Positions 33,153 through 42,600 of a stretch of 64,000 nt of DNA are shown here, in pieces; position 1 is the stretch's first letter; every line of letters begins with the position of its first letter. The notes beneath the pieces were generated by a model. The model did no database searches and had not been told where the DNA came from. It worked only from the letters and a program-made list of their open reading frames with translations. Source of the stretch: Caldilineaceae bacterium (GTDB lineage Bacteria; Chloroflexota; Anaerolineae; Caldilineales; Caldilineaceae); the NCBI GenBank assembly GCA_020634755.1, contig JACKBC010000021.1:1-64000 (forward strand). Direction: 5' to 3'. The position numbers and the translations under genes were made by a program.

Positions 33153-34349
33153 ATGACCTCATCTAATCAGCCGCGCATTGCGGCCATTCTCACCGAATAT
33201 CGTCCCAATTCCCATGCCGACGTCATTGTTACCAAGTTTCTCAAAGGCTTTCCCACCGACGACGGGCTGCTTGCGCCACGGGTGCAGGTGGCCTCTATGT
33301 ATGTAGACCAGTTTGCCGAGAACGACCTGAGCCGTCAGATGAGCGCTGAATTTAATGTGCCCATCTATGGCAGCATTGTCAAAGCGCTGACGCTGGGCGG
33401 CGATAAGCTGGCCGTAGATGGCGTGCTGCTGATCGGTGAGCACGGCGATTATGCCTGGAATGAAAAGGAGCAGCATCTTTATCCGCGCAAATACTTTATG
33501 GAGCAGATTTGCGGCGTCTTTGCCACCAGTGGGCGCAGCGTGCCCATTTTTAACGATAAGCATCTCTCGTACAATTGGCCCGACGCCAAGTGGATGTACG
33601 AGCGGGCGGCGGCGCTGGGTGCACCCTTTATGGCCGGCTCGTCGCTGCCGCTGGGCTGGCGCAATCCGTGGCTGGAGCATCCGCTGGGCGCGCCCCTTCA
33701 GGAAGCCGTGGCCATTGGCTACAGTGGGCTGGATATTTATGGCTTTCACACGCTGGAGACGCTGCAATGCATGGTGGAGCGGCGCGGAAATGGGCAACGC
33801 GCCCTGGGTGAAAGCGGCGTGGCCGCAGTCACCTGTCTGGAAGGACAGGCCGTGTGGGATGCCGCAGCGGCTGGGCTTTGGTCTTATGACATTGCGGCGG
33901 CGGCGTGCGCGGCGATTGCGAATAAACCGGCGGGCAAGATGGAAGAGCACTGTCCCAACCCCGCCATTTTTCTGGTCGAGTATCGCGATGGCTTTAAGGG
34001 GGCGGTGCTCATGCTCAACGGCTATGTGGAAGATCTGGCCTATGGCGCACGCGTCGGCGGCGAAATTGTGGGGACCGAGTTCTTTCTGGCGCCCGGCCCG
34101 CCGCATGCCCATTTTAGCTACTTGAGCCTGAATATTGAAGAGATGTTTGTCAGCGGTCGGCCCAGCTATCCGGTTGAACGCACGCTGCTGACCACGGGCA
34201 TTTTGGAAGCCGCTCTGGATTCACGTTATCAGGGCCACATCCGGCTAGAGACGCCACACTTGGCCGTGGCCTATCAACCGGTGGCAAGCGCGCCGTGGCG
34301 ACCCACGGGGCCGCGACCTATGGCGGCCGCGTTGCAGCCATTTACATAA
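33153..34349 (+). CDS. Divergent Gfo/Idh/MocA-like protein, function unknown
   Basis: The product has 398 residues. The N-terminus (RIAAILTEYRPNSHADVIVTKFL) and VDGVLLIGEHGDY look like a Rossmann-type domain. Where Gfo/Idh proteins have EKP, this reads VPIFNDKHLSY. The second half (YRDGFKGAVLMLNGYVEDLAYGARVGGE) resembles the family's substrate domain. The dinucleotide fingerprint GxGxxG is absent, so cofactor binding is doubtful. I recall similar proteins in Planctomycetes and Chloroflexota, all uncharacterised. It is preceded by a low-complexity repeat and is monocistronic as far as seen. Confidence 0.78.
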   Translation: MTSSNQPRIAAILTEYRPNSHADVIVTKFLKGFPTDDGLLAPRVQVASMYVDQFAENDLSRQMSAEFNVPIYGSIVKALTLGGDKLAVDGVLLIGEHGDYAWNEKEQHLYPRKYFMEQICGVFATSGRSVPIFNDKHLSYNWPDAKWMYERAAALGAPFMAGSSLPLGWRNPWLEHPLGAPLQEAVAIGYSGLDIYGFHTLETLQCMVERRGNGQRALGESGVAAVTCLEGQAVWDAAAAGLWSYDIAAAACAAIANKPAGKMEEHCPNPAIFLVEYRDGFKGAVLMLNGYVEDLAYGARVGGEIVGTEFFLAPGPPHAHFSYLSLNIEEMFVSGRPSYPVERTLLTTGILEAALDSRYQGHIRLETPHLAVAYQPVASAPWRPTGPRPMAAALQPFT

Positions 34350-34444
34350 TCAGCAGGTCGCAACGGCATTGTAATAGGGGCGCGTTTTAGTTTGGGAGGC
34401 AGACATGCCTGAACCACATCTTTCTGGCCGCGAGTGGAGGCCAG

Positions 34445-34506
34445 GTGCGTCGCACGGTCCGCGGCCGCTATGACTGCGCAGACACCGTCTGGACCGTGCG
34501 TCGCAC
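34445..34506. repeat. Inverted repeat with GTGCG.CGCACGGTCC arms
   Basis: GTGCGTCGCACGGTCC (34445) and GGACCGTGCGTCGCAC (ending 34506) match as inverted copies at 15 of 16 positions. A related CCGTGCGTCGCAC occurs near 18092. It lies in the gene-free stretch 34350-34635. Confidence 0.5.
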
Positions 34507-34635
34507 AGATCCGTTCGCCTCACTTGTGGGAAAAGCTCAACCCCTCGAAGGGGAGGCTGGGCAGGGATCCAAGTGCCTGAATCGTTACTGCGCGCCGCGG
34601 GGATTCGAAGGGGGCATTGGGCTTTGGCGGCGAAC

Positions 34636-34749
34636 ATAGGGCGGCAGGATAGAATCCTCAGCTAAAATCGCGAAGCCGCCGCAGCGGTTGGGGCCAAATC
34701 GCGGTGGCGATTTTTCAATGGGAGGCGCCCATTTCTAATGGTTGCCCCC
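34636..34749 (+). repeat. Structured dispersed element, copy b (three hairpins)
   Basis: This is the diverged partner of 11680-11790. The stems AGCCGC/GCGGTT and AAATCGC/GCGATTT and the identical last 26 bases are kept while loops differ (TTAG versus GGTG). It lies about 140 bases upstream of the large regulator gene and about 290 after the previous gene, so here it is not simply a gene-end terminator. Confidence 0.6.
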
Positions 34750-34887
34750 AACGTGAAACGCTCTTTGGGAGTTCGAAAACGGTCTTGTGCATTCGAGCGA
34801 GCTAGCCTATAATTGGCCGTAAAGAGGAATTCCCGATTTTTAGCATTGCACGGCGCTTGGTTAAAAGTAGATACAAAGTGGGACGAA

Positions 34888-37800
34888 ATGAAGACGGTGG
34901 AGAGCAACGAAATCATCTCGTTCGGGTACTGGGTTCAGCAGCGGCGCATGGCGTTGGATCTCACGCGTCCAGCATTGGCGCGCAAGGTGAGCTGTTCGCC
35001 CAGCACCATCAAGAAGATCGAACGGGACGAGCGGCGACCATCGCGTCAGATCGCCACGCTGCTGGCCGAACAGCTGTTAATTCCCGTGCCGGAACGGGAG
35101 CGCTTTATTGCCATGGCGCGGGGCGAATTTGTCCCCACCCCGCTTTCTGCCCCCGAATTGATTTCGCTCCCGTCCTTCCTCTGGTCCCCAGATGAACATG
35201 ACGCGCAACGCATACCCCCATTGGTAAATCGTGAAGGCGAATTGAGCTATCTGGCCTCTCATCTGGAAGCTGCGATTGCGGGGCGCGGGGGGATGCTCTT
35301 CATTACCGGTGAGGCCGGTGATGGGAAGACCGTGTTGGCTCAAACGTTTGCCCGCCTGGGCCAGGAAAAATATGCAGAGCTGGTTGTTGCCACCGGTCAC
35401 TGTAATGCCTATACGGGCGTTGGGGATCCCTACCTGCCGTTTCGCGAAATCCTCGAGCTGCTGGCTGGTGATATTGAGGCGCACTGGGATGCCAGCACCA
35501 TGAGTCGGCGTCGTGCCGAACGGTTGTGGCAGCTGGTGCCCGATACTGTGCAGGCTCTGCTTGAGGTGGGGCCAGATCTGGTGGATACATTTGTTTTGAG
35601 CGCTTCGCTAAACACGCATGCCCGCGCCGCCGTTTCGCCGCAAAGCCCAGCGCTGCTTGAACAGCTAGAGGAGTTGATTCGCCGTCATCAACCTAAACAC
35701 ACCACAACCGCTTTGCAGCAAAGCAATCTCTTTGCGCAGTATGCCCACGTACTGCACTTTTTGGCGCGGCGGCGGCCCTTGCTGCTCATTGTGGATGATC
35801 TGCAATGGGCCGATGCTGGCTCGATTAGCTTGCTCTTTCATTTGAGCCGCCATCTGCGTGGGCAGCACATCCTGCTGGTTGGGCTCTATCGGGCGGCCGA
35901 GGTTGCCCTGGGGCGCAATGGCGAACGCCATCCGCTGGAGCCGCTGCTCAACGAGTTGCAGCGCACCTTTGGCGAGATGCATGTGCGGCTCAACCAGGTC
36001 GATGGTCATGGCTTTGTGGATGCCTTGATCGACAGCGAACCGAACCAGCTCGGTCGCTCTTTTCGAGACGCCCTGTACCGCCAAACCGCGGGGCACCCTC
36101 TTTTTACCGTTGAAATGCTGCAAGGTCTACGCGCGCGCGGAGATGTGGTCCGCAATGCGAACGGTCAATGGATTGAATCGGCGCAGCTCGATTGGCATAT
36201 TTTGCCGGCGCGGGTGGAAGGGATCATCAAAGAACGCATTGAGCGTCTGCCCTCCTTGCTGCAAGAGCTATTGCAGGTGGCCAGTGTGGCTGGAGAAAGC
36301 TTTTGCGCCGAGGTGATTGCCAGCGTGCACGGCACCGATGAATGGCGCACCACCAACCAGTTGGGCATTGTGTTGGACCGCGAACAGCGCCTGATTAAGA
36401 CCCAGGGTCGGCAGCAGGCCGGCGCGCGGCAACTTTCCCAATATAGCTTTCGCCACATACTGTTCCAGCAATATCTATACAATAGCTTGGACGCTCACCA
36501 GCGCACGTATCTGCATCGGGCCATTGCTGAGGAATTGGAAGCATGTTACGGAGACGAGGCCAATCTCATTGCGCCGCAGCTGGCGTGGCACTATGCCATT
36601 GCCGGCAATGACCCACGGGCGCTGCGCTACTTTATGGTGGCTGGCGATATGGCCGCGGCCGTCTATGCCAATGTCGAAGCAGAAGGCCACTACCGCCGCG
36701 CGCTCGCATTGGCAAGTGAAAGGCCGCCTGGCACAGCGCCAGGGGTGTGGGAGCAGATCCACCCGCTCTATACGCGGCTCGGGCGGACCCTGGAGCTAAG
36801 CTCGCACCACGACCGCGCCATGGCCGTCTATGAAGAGATGGAGCGCACGGCGCGGGCCAACGGCGACCAGCGTATGGTGCTCGCCTCCCTGTTGGCGCGG
36901 GCGGCCATCCGCATCACCGTAAATTTTGCGCGCAACCCCATCGAAGGGCGCGCCCTGCTGGAACAGGCGCGGGCCATTGCCCTGGAGCTAAACGATCAGG
37001 TGGCAGAAGCCACTGTTTTGTGGAATTTGCTGATCTTAAGCACCTACACGGGCGGTGACCAATACGAGCGGCTGGACTACGGGGAACAGGCCCTGGCCTT
37101 GGCGCGCAAGCTTGAATTGTCCGAGCAGTTGGCCTTTATTTTACATGATATTTTCTATGCGTATGCCGGGCTGGGTCAGTGGCAGCGGGCTCGCTCTGCG
37201 CTGTTCGAGGCGCGTTCGCTTTGGCAAAAGCTGGGCAATTTGCCCATGATGGCTGAGGCGTGCATGCGGCTGCACTGGACGTACCTGGTGACGGGCGCTT
37301 ACGAACAAGCCGTCACGCATGCCGAAGATGCATATCGGTTGGGCGTGGAAAGCCACAACATTGATGCCCAGGCGCTGAGCCATTTTATGCTTGGGTTTAT
37401 CTATTGGGAGCGCGGGCAGGTGACGCAAGCGCTCACCGTGATGGAGGAAGACATTGCCGTGGCCGCAACGGTCAACTGCCTGACGCCCCTGGTTGGCACC
37501 CGCGCCGATTTGGGGTTGCTCTATGGCGAGTTGGGTGATGTGGAGCGGGGCCTGGCGCTGGCCAAGTTGGCGCGTCAAACGGCGGAGGAGCAGCTCCCCA
37601 TTCTGCGCTTCTGGCCCCATGCCGTGCAGGTGAGCCTGCACTTGCGCCAGGGCGCCGTAGCGGCGGCCCAGGAACTGGTCACGGCGCTGGCCGACTATCG
37701 AGTGGTCAAAGAGCGTTTTGGCTACATGCCCTTTATGTGGGTGCGGGTGGGGCTGGCGCATGGCGAATTTGCCTTGGCGCAAGGCGCGTTTGACCAGGTT

Positions 37801-38148
37801 ATCGCCCTGATGGATGCGCTGTATGACGATTTGTGGGAAGCCGACATCTGGTATCTGCGGCCCGACGTGCTGCATCTCAAAGGGCGGGCGCTGCTGGCGC
37901 TCGAAAATATAGGCAATGCGCATAAAGTGCTGCAAGAAGCATGCTCTGCCGCCGAACGCCTTGGTTCGCAGCGGGCGCTGTGGCCGATTTTGGTGAGCCT
38001 GGCGGAGGCAGCGGAGCAGAATGGCAGGCCTCCTGCCGCTAAGCGTTTACGGCAAGAGGCCCGTGTAATTGTGGAGGAGATGGCCCAACAGATGGATACA
38101 CCGGTGCAGGACTTGTTCCTCGGGTTGCCGCAAATCAAAGATTTGTGA
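34888..38148 (+). CDS. XRE-type HTH - AAA/NACHT-like ATPase - TPR transcriptional regulator
   Basis: The product has 1086 residues. A Cro/C1-type helix-turn-helix (residues 10-66: RRMALDLTRPALARKVSCSPSTIKKIERDERRPS) is followed by a P-loop ATPase with Walker A GEAGDGKT (141-148) and Walker B LLLIVDDLQWAD near 320. A long all-helical C-terminus of TPR-like repeats fills residues 600-1080 (for example ARALLEQARAIALELNDQVAEATVLWNL). This is the LuxR/MalT-like STAND plan, but with an N-terminal XRE domain. It probably senses an effector through the TPR region. The ATG at 34888 was chosen because the HTH begins right after it; the upstream in-frame 25 codons look non-coding. Targets are unknown. 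It is tail to tail with the SAH-hydrolase-like gene. Confidence 0.9.
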   Translation: MKTVESNEIISFGYWVQQRRMALDLTRPALARKVSCSPSTIKKIERDERRPSRQIATLLAEQLLIPVPERERFIAMARGEFVPTPLSAPELISLPSFLWSPDEHDAQRIPPLVNREGELSYLASHLEAAIAGRGGMLFITGEAGDGKTVLAQTFARLGQEKYAELVVATGHCNAYTGVGDPYLPFREILELLAGDIEAHWDASTMSRRRAERLWQLVPDTVQALLEVGPDLVDTFVLSASLNTHARAAVSPQSPALLEQLEELIRRHQPKHTTTALQQSNLFAQYAHVLHFLARRRPLLLIVDDLQWADAGSISLLFHLSRHLRGQHILLVGLYRAAEVALGRNGERHPLEPLLNELQRTFGEMHVRLNQVDGHGFVDALIDSEPNQLGRSFRDALYRQTAGHPLFTVEMLQGLRARGDVVRNANGQWIESAQLDWHILPARVEGIIKERIERLPSLLQELLQVASVAGESFCAEVIASVHGTDEWRTTNQLGIVLDREQRLIKTQGRQQAGARQLSQYSFRHILFQQYLYNSLDAHQRTYLHRAIAEELEACYGDEANLIAPQLAWHYAIAGNDPRALRYFMVAGDMAAAVYANVEAEGHYRRALALASERPPGTAPGVWEQIHPLYTRLGRTLELSSHHDRAMAVYEEMERTARANGDQRMVLASLLARAAIRITVNFARNPIEGRALLEQARAIALELNDQVAEATVLWNLLILSTYTGGDQYERLDYGEQALALARKLELSEQLAFILHDIFYAYAGLGQWQRARSALFEARSLWQKLGNLPMMAEACMRLHWTYLVTGAYEQAVTHAEDAYRLGVESHNIDAQALSHFMLGFIYWERGQVTQALTVMEEDIAVAATVNCLTPLVGTRADLGLLYGELGDVERGLALAKLARQTAEEQLPILRFWPHAVQVSLHLRQGAVAAAQELVTALADYRVVKERFGYMPFMWVRVGLAHGEFALAQGAFDQVIALMDALYDDLWEADIWYLRPDVLHLKGRALLALENIGNAHKVLQEACSAAERLGSQRALWPILVSLAEAAEQNGRPPAAKRLRQEARVIVEEMAQQMDTPVQDLFLGLPQIKDL

Positions 38149-38159
38149 TATGTATTCTA

Positions 38160-39440
38160 CTACTTGGGCAATCCAAGCTTCAAACTTTCTGGGTAGCTCC
38201 AGATCTTATCATCGACAGCCTGCGTAAACTCGTCAGAGTGTGTTTTCAGCCAGGCTTTAGCTGCCTCATTCTGTATGGCTGGTAGTGATTTCGACAATCC
38301 CTTTGGGGCACATTGCGCTGCCACCTCACGCATGCAGAGGAAGAGTTCGCTAAAGATCAGATCAAGGACGTTGCCCAGGATACTGTGATCTTTAAAGTTG
38401 ACCGGAGTGCCTTGTTTGAGGACGTAAAAGTACTTGCCATCTGGCTTCGTATATCTCTGGATCAGAGCCGGCTCTTCATCCGGTTTTGGAGCCTCACATT
38501 TTAGATCTTTACGGCAATTCGTGACCTCACATTCCTGGGCAAAATCAGCCAATGCAAACTCAACCGCCTTTGAACTGGCGCTGGCCAGAATTGCGCCATT
38601 TTTGATATAGGGCATGTCAGCATGGCGAATTGAAGTTTGCCCGGTACACCCAACAATCAGATCCGATTCAGCAAGTAGCTCGTGCAGGGGCTGGGGGAAG
38701 AATCCCTCCACCTCTGCGCTTATATTTTTGGCAGGGTTGATGTCATAAACAGAAACTACCGCTTCGCGACCTTTTAAGGCTACGGCACAGGAGCGACCAA
38801 TCTTGCCAAAGCCAATCACGGCACTCCTGAGACCTTGGCAAATGATCTTAAATTCTTCGCGCAAAATCCTTTCAATGCTGAAGAGCACAGCGTCGCCAAT
38901 GATGGAATCCTCAACCGCCTTCAGCGGGCTTTGCGCCATCGACAGTACAGGAAACGGATATGGGCTACTTTTTCCATATCTTTCATAGCGCCAATGGCCG
39001 TTATTGGTGTCTTCCACGATGCCCAGGAAATGTGGGAAATCAGCCAAACGTCCGGTTGATTCGGCGAGATAGCCGCCTACTTCTTGGACGAAGAGTGGCG
39101 TTGGTTCCGCTTTCAGGGCTTCCACCACCTGCCTTTCGGCTGCAACGAAAGTGTCACAAATCGAGTTGGGCATGACTACCTTGAAGCGCTTCTCCTGCAA
39201 TGTTTGCACTGCGGATGGAGAAAGCGAATAAGGAATTGCAACAACACAGACCACTGGGAAAACGGTGTGCACCGCTTCAATAAAGGGCACCGTGGTATCC
39301 AGCACATGGGTGATCAACACGCAACGTGGCCGACTCGCCGGTGGCACGGTTTCCAGCAGGCTGGTGAGCGCAGGCAATTGAGTACCGGAGTTTGGCCCAT
39401 TGGTAATTGCCAGTGCTGTAGGTATTCTTGATAAACGCAT
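38160..39440 (-). CDS. S-adenosylhomocysteine hydrolase-like NAD-binding protein
   Basis: The 426-residue protein follows the SAH hydrolase plan. An N-terminal substrate half has THVLDTTVPFIEAV and GIVEDTNNGHWRYERY (compare GISEETTTG). A lysine and aspartate lie five residues apart in LKAVEDSIIGDA, matching the family's KSKFDN spacing. The NAD domain reads SAVIGFGKIGRSCAVALKG. The usual active-site cysteine position is Asp, and the LDDGGD motif is altered to VQEVGG, so true SAH hydrolysis is doubtful. AAAGGGA precedes the ATG at 39440; the longer frame has no support. It borders the Tc-like block, separated by a MITE-like element, and a functional link is unproven. Confidence 0.75.
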   Translation of the reverse strand: MRLSRIPTALAITNGPNSGTQLPALTSLLETVPPASRPRCVLITHVLDTTVPFIEAVHTVFPVVCVVAIPYSLSPSAVQTLQEKRFKVVMPNSICDTFVAAERQVVEALKAEPTPLFVQEVGGYLAESTGRLADFPHFLGIVEDTNNGHWRYERYGKSSPYPFPVLSMAQSPLKAVEDSIIGDAVLFSIERILREEFKIICQGLRSAVIGFGKIGRSCAVALKGREAVVSVYDINPAKNISAEVEGFFPQPLHELLAESDLIVGCTGQTSIRHADMPYIKNGAILASASSKAVEFALADFAQECEVTNCRKDLKCEAPKPDEEPALIQRYTKPDGKYFYVLKQGTPVNFKDHSILGNVLDLIFSELFLCMREVAAQCAPKGLSKSLPAIQNEAAKAWLKTHSDEFTQAVDDKIWSYPESLKLGLPK

Positions 39441-39481
39441 AAAATTCCCTTTCACATCGATACACCCAGTTATTCTCATTG

Positions 39482-39546
39482 CCAGTAGACCGTAACCCCA
39501 GAGGTCGGCACGCCCTGTGCGGCTTGGATGGATTACGGCCTACTGG
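39482..39546. repeat. MITE-like element, TIR family ATCAGTA..GCAAC, short variant
   Basis: CCAGTAGACCGTAA (39482-39495) and TTACGGCCTACTGG (39533-39546) match as inverted copies at 13 of 14 positions, enclosing 37 bases. The ends share CAGTAGACCG with copy B. It lies exactly at the left border of the minus-strand Tc-like block. Confidence 0.65.
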
Positions 39547-39624
39547 TTGATTATGAGCACAAATGACATTTGGCTGTGTGAAACAATCCTACCAACGCAC
39601 TGCTTAAAGACTTGCCTACCCAGC

Positions 39625-42600
39625 CTACTGAGTGTCCAACTGCAGAAGTATGAGGATTTCGTAAATGGTCGAATTGGTTATGTCTTTCATGCCAAGTAAC
39701 AGATCGCCGGTTTGTCCCGTGCCTACGATTTCACCTGGGGACCAGGACCAATCCCGGCCATCGCCTGAGTTTAGTGCCTTCCTAAATTCAAACCAATAGT
39801 AGCTCGGACTCTCATTTGCTGCCCCTTCTACATTGTTCGCTCCCGGTGGTGATGCCTCTGTGTCACCATAGAATTGACTTTCATCCCAACCGTAACCATC
39901 ATAAGTATTACTGTCTTTATTTAGCCAGCCGACATCGCTATAATCCCAGGCGCCGTTATACTCAGGCCAAAAATTACCTATATAAACTCCCAGCGCTTCT
40001 ATCTCGGCCCTCGGCACTCTCGCCAGCAAATAGAGCCAATCCGCATCGTTCTTGAACCACCATCTCGTATGGATACTCACAGGCCCCGTTTTCTCTTTGA
40101 ACATTGGCAAGTCAAAGCAGTTGGCATCAGCCCATTCATCTGTGTTGGTGATTTTCCCGTCTAACGTGACTTCGTTAGTCCGCCATTGAGTTTGAATTTC
40201 CGCAATTCCTGATGGAACCGCCGCGCAGGATGAATCCGGTGGTTCAAAAAGGATTTCATGGTACTGAGGAATTTCATACTGATATGCCAATTGAATAATG
40301 ATGTTCTCGATCGCGTCGATTTTCTGTTCGTCAAATTCAGGAAACGTTTCTAGCGTCTCTAGATTAGAGAGCGCAGGATTGTCTTTGGCATCAATGCGTA
40401 TGATCCAGTAGTCGTCCGGTCTGCCACCAAGTTCGCCTAATGCGTCCGTTCTAAAGATCACCGCATCAGTTCCTTCCCGTGTATTGATGGATTCAAATGT
40501 CTCGCCACTCTCTTGATTGGGATACCAGCGCAAGTTATCTAAATCAATTTCTTGGCCATCTGCCATTAGTTTCCCACCTTGGAGCACAAAGTCAACCCCC
40601 GGGTTGAGCCCAAGCGACGTGACTTTGGCCTTTACGGGAATCGGTCCGTTTTGGCCATAGAAACCGAGCCAAAATTCAGTTAACGAGCGATTGGCCTGGT
40701 TTGGCGGTAGATCTTGCGGCTCAATCGGCACGGCAATCAGCCGATAGCGCTTGGCTGCATCATTGTCATAAACTGGATTATGGAACTGATAGAACTGATC
40801 GGGATAGTGATGCGCCAAAGAAAATCCCATCATTTCACCCATGGGGAATTCCCCACGTTCAATCAGCGTCCGCATCTCTTGTTCGATGACGTCTTTCAAT
40901 CCGGCATCGTAATTAGCGACCAAATCAATCTTGAGAATAACATCGTAAATTGTCTCATAGTCAAATTTGTTGGCGTATTTGGGCAATTCCAATGTCCACA
41001 TGCCTGTCACCGAATGATCCTCGAAGATTCGCTTTTGGCCTTGTTCATTGTCGGTGTAAGTCAAGCGGCTTTGGGTGGCGCCGTTCGCTGAAAGGATCAT
41101 GGTTTCTTCCGGAGATCTAGACAGTCGAAGTTGATAGGGTGATGGTGTATATTGAATCCAATCGGGATATACTCCTTGAGTATCAGCCGGAATTTCTGAA
41201 GTGTTCACCTTAACGAGTGAGTGCGCAGCCTTTGTCAGCGTGCCGCGAATACCTTCTGTTCCAACGAGCGCCACAACTGCTACCTCCACATTTTTGATGC
41301 GACGGTTGTAGGTGCCAGGATAGGCCAGATCAAACTCCTGTTGCGTGGTATTAAAGGTTAGTTTGCCGGTGCGCTTGAGTTCTTCGATTGCAACCAGATT
41401 TTTGTCGTGTAAGGACAAAATATAGGTGATGGGAATATCCTTCTGTTTTTTGAGCGTCAGGCGCTTAAACTCAATGGTATCTAGATCGAGCAACAGTTGG
41501 TCCGCCGCCAACCAATTTTCAGTTGACAAGTAGTCCAGTTTAATAATATCTACGGTTGTTTGGTATTCAAACTCGTAGGCTTGTTCGGCTAACCAGGCTA
41601 ATTGAATTCCGTAATCTAAGTACTGATGTGCCTTTTCGCGTACATCACGCGATAATTCACTCCAGAATTGCGCGCTCAACGTCTTGTTTTGGGCAAAGAA
41701 ACGATGTTCCTGTTTGTTTTGCAGATCGAACATCGCAATATCCACGCCAATGTTCGCAATTTCCAACTCCTGCTTGGCCCTTTTGATTTCTAGTGATGCA
41801 ACTTCCTGGGCGATTTCCAATTCTGCCTTTTCGCGAAGCATGTTGGCGTATTGAAAGGCTCTTTCTGCTTTACGCATGGGCGCCCCGCCAAGCGCACTGG
41901 CGGCTGAACCAAAATATGGGATGCTGCCAAGAGCGTTGCCGAACAGCTCAAACTCCTCTTTATAGCCTTGGTCGGAAGCCTTTATACCATTGTCAGCAAG
42001 ACCACGAGCAGTTGCGTTTGGGTATAAATTTTCGTAGTCAGTGATTTGACGATCCATGTTCACCACCCTCTCTATGGCTAGGGTTTCGTTCTTTTCCGCA
42101 ATCTCAATCGCTTTAGTCGCTTGTTCTGACTTGGCTTGTTCCAACGAAATCGTTTTCTGCGCCATGCCAATACTTTGCTCAATTTGCATATCTTGTTCAG
42201 TAGCTTTTTCGGCAGAGTCAAGAAAACTCAGCGCGTCGCGTTCCAAAGCTTTTGCATTTCCAATAAAGTATCTGGCGTTGTCGCGTAAATAGCTATAATC
42301 CCAAACCGGAACGTGGTCTTCGCGATAGCCCAGATAATTCATGCCTAAGCCAATTTTGCTTAATTGAAGATGCACACTAGTGATGAGCTTAAGAATTTCG
42401 GGATTGTACATATCGCCATGCATGCCTGATGTGCCAATCGTGTTTAACCATTCTATATAATAGATTCGCAGCACTTGCATATATTTCGATTTGGCACCGT
42501 CTATGTCTGCTTGTCGAAAGAGTGAATTACCCCATTCCATGTAAATCTGTGCAACTTTCCTCCGAATTAAGCTTTTTTCAATTGGATGAACTGGATTGAA

